Shown here piece by piece: positions 34,089 to 43,168 of a stretch of DNA of 64,000 bases. The translations under genes and the position numbers were made by a program. This DNA comes from Moorena producens 3L (lineage in GTDB: Bacteria; Cyanobacteriota; Cyanobacteriia; Cyanobacteriales; Coleofasciculaceae). The notes under the pieces were generated by a model. It saw only the letters and a program-made list of their open reading frames with translations. It made no database searches and was not told where the DNA came from. How positions within the stretch are numbered: position 1 is the stretch's first letter; every line of letters starts with the position of its first letter. The DNA lies in assembly GCF_000211815.1 (NCBI RefSeq), contig NZ_GL890970.1, forward strand, positions 163,867 through 227,866, read 5' to 3'.

Positions 34089-34659
34089 CTAGCAGCTATT
34101 GAGTTATGGGAGAAGGGTTGAAGGAATCCTAATGGCGATTTGAGGTTTAGTAATAGCATAAATCTAAAGTAGCGCTATTATACCAATTGTATGACTAAGT
34201 GTTGCTATTGCTGTATTAATTCTTAACATTACGGTAAATCACCTCTGGAGGTGTTTCTGCTCACCGACATCAACTAGTCCGTTGGTGGGCAGTGCTTAGT
34301 CAGGCGATTGACCGTAGGTCACGCTACGTGATCGCAAACAAATGAATCGGTGTGATGCACTGCCCACTGACATGAACTAGTTAGTTATCAGTGGTGAGTT
34401 ACCGATTACTGTCAATCGTAAGGTGGGCAGTGTGTACCAACCCGATGGCAAGCAAATGACTCTGTGTGATACACTGCCCACCCTACATCTAAATGATAGA
34501 TTTACTGTGGCCAAGGGAGCAGGGAGCAGGGACTGAGGCCGTAGGCCACGCGGGGCGCGTGAGGCCGTTGGCCACGCTGCGCGAACGGAGCAGTGGAAAG
34601 AGGCAGTATTCAGAAAATTTTGTTAGTTGAATAGCCTCATTTCCCTTTTACAGTAAGCT
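34089..34659. repeat. Region between the two TPR copies
   Basis: 34089-34375 is repeated almost exactly at 36161-36470, and is the upstream flank of each TPR copy. 34418-34486 is a MITE-like GTAAGGTGGGCA...TGCCCACCCTAC element, and 34510-34595 holds palindromic GCGTGGCC-type units. Nothing else was recognised. Confidence 0.75.
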
Positions 34660-35994
34660 TTATGAGTTTTTTAACTGGAAATTTAGCATAGCAGGTACTG
34701 AAGAACCATTTAACGGAGTTTTTAAGTGCTGTCTAGCTTGATAAAACCATTTGTTTTCATCTATATTATTAGTATTGGCATACTCATAGCAATATCCCCA
34801 ATTATTAATTATTTCCGTGTTTTTTGTTTCCGTATTTTTTTCATCTGCTTCGTTTTTTTCAGCTTCTAATACCTGGGCTAGCAAACAGTAAGCTGGTGCC
34901 TTGTTATTATATAACTTCTTAGCATTCTCGAGATTATATTTTGCCTCATCATAGTACTTTTGTTCTAGCATAGCCCACCCCAGGTTTGTCAGCAAATTGT
35001 ATTTCACTTCTTTATCATTGTCTTTATCATTTTCAGTCTCCTCATTAATTAGGTCTAGACCTCTTCGTAACCAAAAACTAGCCTGAGCATATTTTTGATC
35101 GATAATATACATTCTTCCTAACTTATTATAAGCAGGAATGAAGTTATCTTTCACAGCAATTTTGTATTGAGATAAAGCCTTTTGATTTTCTTGTAGTTCC
35201 TCATAAATTGTTCCTAAGTGATAATGAGATTCAGCGTAGTCAGGATTCAGGGCGACTGCTCGTTTGTAGTCTGATATGGCGGCAGCAAATTTCGGATGAT
35301 TATGTTGAATGTCTTGATCACCAAGATGGTTGTAAAAATCGGCAATCTTAGGTAACAAAAAATAAACTATAACACAAATGAGGAAAAGACTGAAGGCAAT
35401 ACCACAAATTACTTCTTGCCAAAAATAGTTAGGAATATTCAAACGGGTAAGAGCATTTTTGATTAACTCCTGTCCAGTTTTTGTGAAAGCGGTTCTACCA
35501 ACCAGTAGTGTTAGGACGCCCTCACTAGCAGTAACAAAAACCTCTAAGGTATCTGGTGCTCCACCACTCAGAAAGTGTTCCGAAATATCTACCGTTAAAC
35601 TAAAAGACAATATGAGAAATACAATTGTCAGTATTTTCCATAGCCAATCCAGATAATCCCATCGATGCTTTGGAGGTTCAAGAAACCACCACCAAGCCTC
35701 TACGTTAGGGTTGAAAATAGCATGCCATTCAGTTAGATCTACTGTGGTAATCTTATTAGTATCTTGCTTTAATCGGTGATCTAGATCGTTAACCTTAATC
35801 AAGCTTCCTGTAGGAATCTGTGATTGATTGCTTAATTCTGCTTGAACGGTATCACGAGCAGTCAAAACCTCTAGAACTGTTTCTTTTGATGGCGAGCTAG
35901 CGTCTTCAAGTGTAGTAAGTGCATGAGTATAACGTTGAATAGCAGACTCTAACTTTGATATAGCAGAGTTAGTCTTAGGAGTTTCTTCTGGCAT
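34660..35994 (-). CDS. TPR-repeat membrane protein, copy B of a tandem duplication
   Basis: Starts at the ATG 35992-35994 (MPEETPKTNS), 444 residues, and is a close paralogue of copy A along its whole length. It has the same membrane segments (ILTIVFLILSFSLTV, ICGIAFSLFLICVIV) and the same TPRs (PDYAESHYHLGTIYEELQENQKALSQY). It lacks the 35-residue segment after LEDASS and has an Asp/Lys/Asn-rich insertion near the end (EKNEADEKNTETKN). The M40 present in extended copy A is Thr here, supporting the inner start. Function unknown. Confidence 0.8.
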   Translation of the reverse strand: MPEETPKTNSAISKLESAIQRYTHALTTLEDASSPSKETVLEVLTARDTVQAELSNQSQIPTGSLIKVNDLDHRLKQDTNKITTVDLTEWHAIFNPNVEAWWWFLEPPKHRWDYLDWLWKILTIVFLILSFSLTVDISEHFLSGGAPDTLEVFVTASEGVLTLLVGRTAFTKTGQELIKNALTRLNIPNYFWQEVICGIAFSLFLICVIVYFLLPKIADFYNHLGDQDIQHNHPKFAAAISDYKRAVALNPDYAESHYHLGTIYEELQENQKALSQYKIAVKDNFIPAYNKLGRMYIIDQKYAQASFWLRRGLDLINEETENDKDNDKEVKYNLLTNLGWAMLEQKYYDEAKYNLENAKKLYNNKAPAYCLLAQVLEAEKNEADEKNTETKNTEIINNWGYCYEYANTNNIDENKWFYQARQHLKTPLNGSSVPAMLNFQLKNS

Positions 35995-36160
35995 AAGCTG
36001 ACTTGACGTCTGATTTCCCTCTAATTTCAGCCTCCCGTTCCACCAACCTCCTCTCAAATTCAGCCATTGTCTGAATGATGGGAATGTTTTCAGCACAGTC
36101 AAGGTAATTAGCGATCGCATCAACAATCACATCAGTCTTTGACCTGCCAGTTTGCTCAAC
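35975..36160 (-). pseudogene. Relic of a ribbon-helix-helix-like gene, copy B
   Basis: Same frame and position as the copy A relic: VEQTGRSKTDVIVDAIANYL, then CAENIPIIQTMAEF and ERRLVEREAEIRGK, with stop at 35975-35977 and a TAG just upstream at 36161-36163. The protein sequence is kept between copies better than the TPR frame in the same DNA, which argues that this was the real coding frame before duplication. Confidence 0.55.
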
Positions 36161-36536
36161 CTAGCAGCTATTGAGTTATGGGAGAAGGGTTGGAGGAATC
36201 TTAATGGCAATTTGAGGTTTAGTAATAGCATAAATCTAAAGTAGAGATATTATACTACTTGTATCACTAAGTGTTGCTATTGCTGTATTAATTCTTAACA
36301 TTACGGTAAATCACGTCTGGAGGTGTTTCTGCTCACCGACATCAACTAGTCCGTTGGTGGGCAGTGCTTAGTAAGGCGATTGACCGTAGGTCACGCTACG
36401 CGATGCTCCGTAGGAGCCGCTAAAAGCGATCGCAAACAAATGAATCGGTGTCATGCACTGCCCAGCCTACATTTACTCCCGGGTTTATTTTAAGGATTAG
36501 GCTGACGGCTGACAGCTGTTCGCGTAGCGTGAGCTT
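36161..36536. repeat. Duplicated flank and MITE-like sequence
   Basis: Copy of the 34089-34375 region, including the TTGGTGGGCAGTG...CACTGCCCA pair of arms. A GCGTAGCGTGAGC-type palindrome and CTGACGG units (36500-36540) reach into the 3' end of the citrate synthase gene. Confidence 0.75.
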
Positions 36537-37895
36537 TTAGCTCACGGCTGAATGCTTAAGAGCAGGGAATAAGGGAATCACTCCTGAAGTGCTTGGCTCA
36601 ACATCATTAAAGAATAAATTTGTTTTTCCTACATAAGCTTGATTAGGGAAAACAATAGTAGATTTTTCGGTAGCTAGGCAAATATTAGCAATGTAGCCAG
36701 CAATGCGACTGCAATAGAACATAACTGTCATCAGTTGATCAGGAATTCCTAGGTTTTTCCATAAAACACCAGAATAAAAATCTACGTTTGGTTTAATCTT
36801 ATCGAAGTAAGGAATAGTATCTATTTGCTTATGCATTTCCCTCGCAATATGCATGAAAGTATCTCCCTTTCCTTCTTCAACCATTTGGTTGCAGATTTTG
36901 CTGAGAATTCTGGCTCTAGGGTCTATCCCTTTGAATTCAATATGTCCTAACCCAGGGATTTTCTGTTTTTGAGCCAGGGATTGCTGGATATAATTTCTGA
37001 TCTTGTCTTCTAGGTCTCCATCAGCAGCAGCAATTTCCTGAAACATCTGCAACACCCTGAAATTAGCGCCCCCATGTTTGTCTCCAGACAAGGCGTTTAA
37101 GGCGGAGATTAAACTTCTCCACATTCCCGTACCATTGCTAATATTTTGTTTAGCAGCAAATGTTGAAGGACTCAAGCCAGCGTCTGCATGCAACACCATC
37201 AGTGTATCCATCAAAGAGCGTTGCTCATCGGTTACTTTACCGAAACCGCAGATCATCCCCAGGAGATTATTGATATAATCATAATTTTGTCCATAACAGC
37301 CAACGTCTTGGGGCAATACCAAAGGCTGCTGTTTGACATGTTGTAGGATCATCCCTACCAGAATAGGAGTTATGGCAAGAGCCTTCAATATTGCTTCCAA
37401 CTGTTCGCCTTGATTCCGTAAAGGCAAAGAACATTCTCCGGAAAGATAGGATAATCCAGAACTTAGAATAGCGACGGGATTAGCATGGGGAGAAAAGGAA
37501 GAGATTACACTCTTGAGTCCCTTAATAATTTTCTGATCCAGAAGAGAGTTTTTGGCCAGTTGCTCCTTAAACCATTGTTTTTCCTCTTGGCTGGGGAGAT
37601 GTGATTCATATAACAAAATAATGGTATCTAAGTAATCGCAATTATCGACTACTAATTGGATCGGAATCCCCCGGTAGTATAATTCTAGAGCTCCGGCATC
37701 TAAATAACTTAGACTGGCTAATTCAGTAGTTGTGTGCCTGAGTTCGGAATCGTAAATTTGATAGCCTGTAGTTTTTGCTACTGTTTTCCCACAGATTAGT
37801 GTTTGTCCTGTCTTGGTCAAGTATATGGGAATAGGGTGAGATGAACCATCGGGTAAGATGATAGTGAGATGAGAATGTTCCATTTTTACAATCAC
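36537..37895 (-). CDS. Citrate synthase family protein
   Basis: 452 residues, minus strand. The condensing-enzyme core is visible: LHADAGLSPSTFAA, then GDKHGGANFRVLQMF (first catalytic His), GLGHIEFKGIDPRA (second His; the usual HRVYK is HIEFK) and KPNVDFYSGV (catalytic Asp). The N-terminal beta extension (residues 1-70) resembles type II enzymes. The changed Arg and the extra citrate-synthase-like N-terminus suggest a paralogue, perhaps methylcitrate-like or a specialised acyl-CoA condensing enzyme, rather than the housekeeping gltA. The last residues and stop (HSAVS) are encoded by the repeat tract. Confidence 0.85.
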   Translation of the reverse strand: MIVKMEHSHLTIILPDGSSHPIPIYLTKTGQTLICGKTVAKTTGYQIYDSELRHTTTELASLSYLDAGALELYYRGIPIQLVVDNCDYLDTIILLYESHLPSQEEKQWFKEQLAKNSLLDQKIIKGLKSVISSFSPHANPVAILSSGLSYLSGECSLPLRNQGEQLEAILKALAITPILVGMILQHVKQQPLVLPQDVGCYGQNYDYINNLLGMICGFGKVTDEQRSLMDTLMVLHADAGLSPSTFAAKQNISNGTGMWRSLISALNALSGDKHGGANFRVLQMFQEIAAADGDLEDKIRNYIQQSLAQKQKIPGLGHIEFKGIDPRARILSKICNQMVEEGKGDTFMHIAREMHKQIDTIPYFDKIKPNVDFYSGVLWKNLGIPDQLMTVMFYCSRIAGYIANICLATEKSTIVFPNQAYVGKTNLFFNDVEPSTSGVIPLFPALKHSAVS

Positions 37896-38179
37896 CTAAT
37901 AATCCTATCGATCAGCTAACTTCAGAGCTATCAAAAAACATCTCAAAATGGATCCAAAAGCCCACAAATTAGTATGGGTTTATACTAACTTATAGATTCT
38001 TGGTATCAAGAGATACAAAGTTTTGCTATAACTAGCAACTTTTGTGATTAGCATCCACTCCAAATATAGCATATTGTAAACAAAAATAAACACGATCAGC
38101 CAAAAATTGTTTATGGTGAGAATAAAAGAAAATTTTACAGTCAACAATTTTGGCTAGATTTTGGTAATTAAGACCCCTT

Positions 38180-39505
38180 ATGTCCAAAGACAATACGGAA
38201 ACGTTTCATCTTCGCTTTCTGCGATTAGCTACTGTCAATATCCTCTCCAACATCGCGATTCCCTTAGCAGGGTTAGTAGATACCGCATTTTTGGGACACT
38301 TAGCAGATATTAACTATTTAGCTGGGGTTGCTCTAGCTACAGTTATCTTCAACTTGGTGTATCGCAACTGTAACTTTCTGCGGATGGGAACTACCGGCCC
38401 AACGGCTCAAGCGGAAGGACGCTTTGACCAAGATGGAATTACGTTAGTACTTCTACGTAATGGTTTAATTGCTTTAACCCTCGGAATACTCATTATCTTG
38501 TTGCAATATCCCCTTAGAGAAATTGGCTTTAGCCTACTCAGCGCTGCACCTGAGGTTAAAGCTGCTGGACAAGATTACTTTAATGCTCGGATTTGGGGAG
38601 CCCCCGCAACCCTACTCAACTTGGTCTTAATCGGCTGGTTTCTAGGCCGGGAAAAGAGCAGCAAAGTATTGGTGTTGTCAGCTATTGGCAATGGAGCGAA
38701 TATCATACTCGATTACCTGCTGATTATCCGTTGGGGCTGGGCAAGTGCAGGGGCTGGATTTGCTACGGCGGCTGGCCAGTATCTAATGTTACTAATGGGT
38801 CTGATTTTCATAGCTACAGAAAATGGCTATCCTCAAATGCTAGCCCTAGTAGACAGGATTTTCGACCTAGAGGCCATAAAATCGACCTTTAAGTTGAATG
38901 GAAATATCTGGATACGCTCTATTGCTTCAACCATCACCATTGCTGCCTTTACTGATTTGAGTGCTTATTTGGGCACGATGGTGCTAGCTATCAATACTTT
39001 ACTGTTGCAGGTGATGATCGTGACCTTCTACTTTATTGAAGGATTATCCTTTGCGACGGAAAGTATAGCAGGGAACTTTCGCGGTCAAGGCTTGACCAAC
39101 AAATTTCCTTCTCTGTTGCGCCTATCTGGAGCAAGCAGCCTCGGCATAGGACTAACCATAGCTTCCTTATTTGTCCTCCTGCCAGATCCTCTGTTTGGGT
39201 TGATGACCAATCATGGAGAGGTAATTGACGAACTTCACCATTATCTTCTGTGGCTACTTCCCTTTCTAGGACTGAGTTCTATGGCTTTTATGTTAGATGG
39301 GTATTTTTTGGGCTTAACTGAAGGAGCTCTGCTTCGCAAAGGTGTTGTAACCGGTAGTCTTGTTGGTTTTCTCCCTGTAGCTGTAGCATCTTGGTGGTTC
39401 CACAGTAGTCAAATCTTATGGCTGGCTATGTGTTGTTATATGGGAGTAAGAGCCTTAGCCCTGGCAGTTCAAGTCCCAAAAACCATGAGGTCTGAGAATA
39501 TTTAA
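38180..39505 (+). CDS. MATE family efflux transporter (DinF-like)
   Basis: 441 residues with about 12 membrane segments. The start resembles DinF-type MATE proteins (FLRLATVNILSNIAIPLAGLVDTAFLGHL), followed by RMGTTGPTAQAEG. Such antiporters export cationic drugs or metabolites using Na+ or H+. The ATG at 38180 opens directly before the first conserved segment. It is divergent from the citrate synthase gene (284-base spacer, AT-rich, no clear operator). The tetR gene follows, but its operator was not found in front of this gene. Confidence 0.9.
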   Translation: MSKDNTETFHLRFLRLATVNILSNIAIPLAGLVDTAFLGHLADINYLAGVALATVIFNLVYRNCNFLRMGTTGPTAQAEGRFDQDGITLVLLRNGLIALTLGILIILLQYPLREIGFSLLSAAPEVKAAGQDYFNARIWGAPATLLNLVLIGWFLGREKSSKVLVLSAIGNGANIILDYLLIIRWGWASAGAGFATAAGQYLMLLMGLIFIATENGYPQMLALVDRIFDLEAIKSTFKLNGNIWIRSIASTITIAAFTDLSAYLGTMVLAINTLLLQVMIVTFYFIEGLSFATESIAGNFRGQGLTNKFPSLLRLSGASSLGIGLTIASLFVLLPDPLFGLMTNHGEVIDELHHYLLWLLPFLGLSSMAFMLDGYFLGLTEGALLRKGVVTGSLVGFLPVAVASWWFHSSQILWLAMCCYMGVRALALAVQVPKTMRSENI

Positions 39506-39748
39506 TCCCAGGAGTGTTGAATAGGGAAGAGTGTGGGGAGATGGGGAGATGGGGAGATGGGGAGATGGGAAGATGGGGAGATAGGAAAGATTTTGATAGT
39601 GTTTATCATAGTTATGAGGTACAGGAAGTACAGTCAAGTGTCTTACCCCGATTCCCGATTCCCGACTCCCGACTCCCGACTCCCGATTCTAAATTCTAAA
39701 TTCTAAATTCTAACTTCCCTACTCCCTACTCCCTTTCCAAAAAAGTAC
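39506..39748. repeat. 8-bp and 7-bp tandem arrays
   Basis: An array with an 8-base period (ATGGGGAG) at 39538-39585 is followed by a MITE-type end (39597-39640) and a mixed CCCGATT/CCCGACT/ATTCTAA/CCCTACT stretch (39647-39733). Transcription of tetR starts just after it. Confidence 0.8.
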
Positions 39749-39784
39749 TTGACAAATCTACCTAGTAGTAGGTAGTATAAAGTC
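39749..39784 (+). promoter_or_regulatory. tetR promoter and operator; probable leaderless start
   Basis: TTGACA at 39749-39754 and TAGTAT at 39773-39778 are 18 bases apart. Between and overlapping them is the inverted repeat CTACCT-AGTAGT-AGGTAG (39758-39775). The ATG at 39785 is only seven bases after the -10 box, so the mRNA is probably leaderless. A matching operator lies before the SDR gene. Confidence 0.65.
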
Positions 39785-40366
39785 ATGAAACAGAAAACTG
39801 CTCAACAAATCCTAGACGTAGCTCAATCAATGGTGCGCAACCGAGGCTACAGCGCCTTTAGTTACGCCGACATTTCCAAAGAAATAGGTATCCGTAAGGC
39901 TAGTATCCATTACCATTTTCCTTCTAAAGATGATTTGGTAAAGGAATTAGTAAAACGATACCAAAAAAACTTCGCACGGAAATGTGTTGAGATTGAGCAA
40001 CAACAAACAACACCTCAAGCACAATTGAGAGAGTTTGTGAATCTCTACCGAGATGGTTTGCAAGACAATAAAATTTGTTTGTGTGGAATGTTGACAGCAG
40101 ATTTGAGTGTTTTAAATTCCGAAATCCAAGCAGAGATCAGAAGTTTCTTTTCTGTCACTGAATCTTGGTTAGCTAAACTATTGCACCGTGGCTGTGAAAC
40201 CCAGGCTTGGCAGTGTAGCCAATCGCTGGAAGTAGAAGCAAAAATGCTACTTTCTATGTTACAAGGAGCGCAATTATTAGCCCGGGTAGCGGAAGATAGT
40301 AGTGTTGCTTTTGATCAGATTACTGGTGCATGTCTGGAAGATAAGCTATCAGCGGTCAGCGATTAG
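39785..40366 (+). CDS. TetR family transcriptional regulator
   Basis: 193 residues. The N-terminal HTH has the TetR pattern (ILDVAQSMVRNRGYSAFSYADISKEIGIRKASIHYHFPSKDDL). The C-terminal ligand domain has CLCGMLTADLSVL and a four-helix layout like the LmrA/YxaF group that senses small hydrophobic compounds. It probably represses itself and the SDR gene, since both carry the same operator sequence. The last residues (KLSAVSD) and stop come from the TATCAGC-type repeat tract after the gene, so the C-terminus may be shortened or altered. Confidence 0.88.
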   Translation: MKQKTAQQILDVAQSMVRNRGYSAFSYADISKEIGIRKASIHYHFPSKDDLVKELVKRYQKNFARKCVEIEQQQTTPQAQLREFVNLYRDGLQDNKICLCGMLTADLSVLNSEIQAEIRSFFSVTESWLAKLLHRGCETQAWQCSQSLEVEAKMLLSMLQGAQLLARVAEDSSVAFDQITGACLEDKLSAVSD

Positions 40367-40590
<224 letters not shown>

Positions 40591-40608
40591 CTACCTTCTA
40601 GTAGGTAA
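40591..40608 (+). promoter_or_regulatory. TetR-type operator before the SDR gene
   Basis: CTACCT-TCTAGT-AGGTAA at 40591-40608 matches the tetR operator at 15 of 18 positions, with the same arm spacing. It ends 33 bases before the ATG, and AAGGAG at 40630-40635 lies between. Confidence 0.6.
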
Positions 40609-40641
40609 CTAAAATAAAATCAATCAATTAAGGAGATAATC

Positions 40642-41424
40642 ATGACACAAGCATTTGCGGGACAAAAAATCATTGTTGTTGGTGGCACCAGTGGTATGGG
40701 TAAAGCGGTTGCTCAATTAATTCTTCAGCAGGGTGGTGCTGCGGTTTTAATTGGCTCACGTCAGCCTAAACTGGAAGAAGCAGTAACGGAACTTAGTCAC
40801 TATGGAACGGTAGTTGGTGAGTTAGCTAATATCTCTGATCCAGAGATGAGAAATGCTTTAATTGATCGTTTAAATGTCAATCATAGTGATGCCACATTAC
40901 TAGTCAATGCAGCAGGAGTGTTTCTCCCTAAACCGTTCATTGAGTATGAAGAAAAGGATTATGACCTCTATTTGGATATTAATAAAGGAACCTTTTTCAT
41001 CACTCAGGGGATTGTCAAAAATATGATTAAGAATGGCAAGGCTGGTGCGATCGTTAATATTGGCTCGATGTGGGCGAAACAAGCGATAGAAGCTACTCCG
41101 TCTTCTGCCTATTCTATGGCTAAAGCTGGTTTACATTCCCTAACCCAACATTTAGCAATGGAACTAGCCAACTATAATATTCGAGTTAATGGGGTATCTC
41201 CTGCGGTAGTAGAAACTCCCATTTACGAAGGTTTCATCCCCAAAGAACAAGTCCATTCTGCCCTAGAAGGATTCAATAGTTTCCATCCCATTGGCAGAGT
41301 AGGAAAACCTACAGATATTGCTGAAGCTGTGGTTTATCTACTTTCTGAGAAAGCCAGTTGGGTGACTGGCGCGGTCTGGGATGTAGATGGTGGTGTGATG
41401 GCTGGACGCAATCAGTATAACTAG
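40642..41424 (+). CDS. SDR family oxidoreductase
   Basis: 260 residues, classical SDR length. Visible are the cofactor loop GGTSGMGKAV, NAAG at about 90, the catalytic Ser in NIGSM, YSMAKAG (Tyr and Lys) and the C-terminal GGVMAGR. The enzyme uses NAD(P)H or NAD(P)+ on a hydroxyl or carbonyl; substrate unknown. AAGGAG sits seven bases before the ATG. A TetR-type operator just upstream, shared with the tetR gene, suggests induction by a compound it transforms. Confidence 0.92.
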   Translation: MTQAFAGQKIIVVGGTSGMGKAVAQLILQQGGAAVLIGSRQPKLEEAVTELSHYGTVVGELANISDPEMRNALIDRLNVNHSDATLLVNAAGVFLPKPFIEYEEKDYDLYLDINKGTFFITQGIVKNMIKNGKAGAIVNIGSMWAKQAIEATPSSAYSMAKAGLHSLTQHLAMELANYNIRVNGVSPAVVETPIYEGFIPKEQVHSALEGFNSFHPIGRVGKPTDIAEAVVYLLSEKASWVTGAVWDVDGGVMAGRNQYN

Positions 41425-41788
41425 GCTTAATAAGGGTGCATCTCATATTTATAAAAAAAGGGGAGATGGGGAGATAAGGAGATCAGGAGATCAGGAGATA
41501 AGGAGATAGGGAGATCAGGAGATAGGGAGATCAGGAGATAGGGAGATGGGCAGATTTTTATTAAGGGTATAATTGATAATTAATCTAGGTAAAAGTAAAG
41601 TAAAAAAAGCGATAGCGTAGCGGCTATTTCAGAGGCTATCTTAATATTTATTACCTCTTAAAAAAGTTTTTACCTCTCCCCACACTCTTCTTATTTATTT
41701 CCTATAACCATACTTCAAAATTTCCTCACAATATTATAATATTCTGACACTTTTATACCTATTTTATTAAAAACAAATATAAAACCTC
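41425..41788. repeat. 8-bp repeat tract and AT-rich non-coding DNA
   Basis: GGAGATCA/GGAGATAG units with an 8-base period (41463-41548) follow the SDR gene. From 41549 to 41788 the sequence is AT-rich with no recognised feature apart from a GATAGCGTAGCGGCTATT-type unit at 41609. Confidence 0.75.
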
Positions 41789-41823
41789 TTGACAAAAATA
41801 ATTATAATAATTATGATTATAAT
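41789..41823 (+). promoter_or_regulatory. Promoter-like hexamers with tandem AT palindromes
   Basis: Perfect TTGACA (41789-41794) and TATAAT (41818-41823) flank two tandem copies of the self-palindromic ATAATTAT separated by one A (41798-41814). The spacer is 23 bases, longer than normal, so the AT palindromes may be a binding site for a Fur/Zur-like factor rather than ordinary spacer. Confidence 0.4.
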
Positions 41824-41840
41824 ATGCAAACGAATTCAAG

Positions 41841-42104
41841 TTGTTAATCAGGTTTACAGACTTTGTTCCGAATCCTGACAATAATCCAGAGTATCTAATT
41901 CCGGGGAATACTTCTCAGATTTTTTTCGGGAAGAAAGAACCGGTTGAGCACAGGCTTAAGGGCTCCCGTAAGGCAGTAATGAATACTATCTATTCCCTGT
42001 ATACCCAGGGCTACGCACAACTTTATGAGTGGACTCCTCTTGAGCCGAGTGGCATTCCTGGAGAAGTGATTAGTACTTTGACCAGGTACCTAATTCTGGA
42101 TTAA
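41841..42104 (+). CDS. Small hypothetical protein (87 aa)
   Basis: The frame starts at TTG 41841 (an ATG at 41824 is in another frame and ends after seven codons). The sequence is soluble with no cysteine and many aromatics (RFTDFVPNPDNNPEYLIPG, LYTQGYAQLYEWTPLEPSG). The family is not recognised. A promoter-like region lies directly upstream and a terminator about 135 bases downstream, which supports a real transcript. The real start is uncertain, and the N-terminus may have been damaged by a frameshift. Confidence 0.45.
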   Translation: MLIRFTDFVPNPDNNPEYLIPGNTSQIFFGKKEPVEHRLKGSRKAVMNTIYSLYTQGYAQLYEWTPLEPSGIPGEVISTLTRYLILD

Positions 42105-42238
42105 GATTTTAAGCAGCTGGGGGGTTTTCCCCCTAGCTATAAGACCAGGTCTAATCAAGTAGGATAAGGATTGGACTGGTCATGGAACAAAGTCACATAA
42201 CATAAGTAGTGAAATCGACTTACTGTGGATTTCCGCCA

Positions 42239-42271
42239 GCCGTGGAAATAATTTCTACGGCTATTTTTTTT
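42239..42271 (+). terminator. Rho-independent terminator
   Basis: GCCGTGGAAA pairs with TTTCTACGGC (one G-T pair) around a three-base loop; TATTTTTTTT follows. It lies about 135 bases after the 41841-42104 gene. Confidence 0.85.
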
Positions 42272-42275
42272 ATGG

Positions 42276-42519
42276 TTAGCAGAAGGTTAGCAGGTTGAAG
42301 GTTAGCAGGTTGAAGGTTAGAAGGTTTAAGGTTAGGAGTTTGTTCGCGAAGCGTGGCCTTTTGGCCAAGGTTAGGATGTTGAAGGTTAGAAGGTTGAAGG
42401 TTAAAAGGTTGAAGGTTAGCAGGTTTAAGGTTAGGATGTTGTTCGCGAAGCGTGGCCTTTTGGCCAAGGTTAGCAGGTTGTTCGCGAAGCGTGGCCTTTT
42501 GGCCAAGGTTTACTGTTGA
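42276..42519. repeat. GGTTAG/GGTTGA heptamer tract with three palindromic GCGAAGCGTGGCC units
   Basis: AGGTTGA, AGGTTAG and AGGTTTA 7-base units alternate with three copies of GTTCGCGAAGCGTGGCCTTT-type sequence followed by TGGCCAAGG. Long frames on both strands here are only translated repeats. Confidence 0.85.
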
Positions 42520-42589
42520 AGGTGATCAGAATCTACATTCCGCACTTCAAAATCTAGTATCAAAGAAATCTAAAAAAGACTCCCAACTA

Positions 42590-42933
42590 ATGACTAACCA
42601 CAATCCTAAATTACTGGAAAGCAAAATAGCAGAAGTCAAGCGGCTCCTTAAAGAGAGGATTCAACTACACGTAAACGATCCCAGAGTCACCGATTACGGG
42701 GAAAATTAACCGAGGTAATTGGTTCGGATCTTATAACGGCTAAGGCTATACTCAATGCCTGTGACCAAGAGGAGCTGTTCTGGGTCAGTGAAGTCTTCGA
42801 GGATATCTCTGCCAAGCTTCAATCCCGCTCCTTTGTACTATTCTTGATGGAACTGGATGAGAAATACCCAGACATACATATGGAAGGAGAAATCAAGTAC
42901 GCCAAATTAGTCATTGGTTGGAAAGACTCTTAA
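42590..42933 (+). pseudogene. Frameshifted small gene, possibly an immunity-type protein
   Basis: The first part (ATG 42590 to about 42707) reads LLESKIAEVKRLLKERIQLHVNDPRVTDYGEN. From about 42703 the frame one base over continues LTEVIGSDLITAKAILNACD, QEELFWVSEVFEDISAKLQSRS, FVLFLMELDEKYPD and ends with TAA at 42931-42933. One inserted base near 42706 would join them into a 115-residue acidic helical protein. The second half resembles small bacterial immunity-like proteins (EEL-W-SEVFEDI), which is a weak recollection. Confidence 0.55.
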
Positions 42934-43168
42934 CATGCATAAAGTGCGCCTTAGCCTGTAGGTTTGGTTGAGGTACCAAACCCAACATTTGCACTAGCTT
43001 TGTTGGGTTTAATTAATTACAAAGCGTCAGTAGTCAGGGGCGAAATTTGAAGAAGGTGGGTTACGGTGCGGATAAAAACTGATTGGTAATTCCTCAAAAT
43101 CATGGCCGCACCTAACCCACCCTACGAACTTAATAAAAATCTCCCCATCTCCCCATCTCCCCACACTC
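42934..43168. repeat. Intergenic region with a MITE-like palindrome
   Basis: AAGGTGGGTTACGGTGCGG and CCGCACCTAACCCACCCTA (about 43053-43126) form an inverted pair around a 35-base centre. A short CTCCCCAT run follows at 43141-43165. Confidence 0.6.

Noticed and set aside
42276..42519. Open frames on both strands with NLLTFNLLTF or KVRRLKV repeats
   Set aside because: Both follow the 7-base unit; only repeat translation, no ribosome-binding site or conserved sequence.
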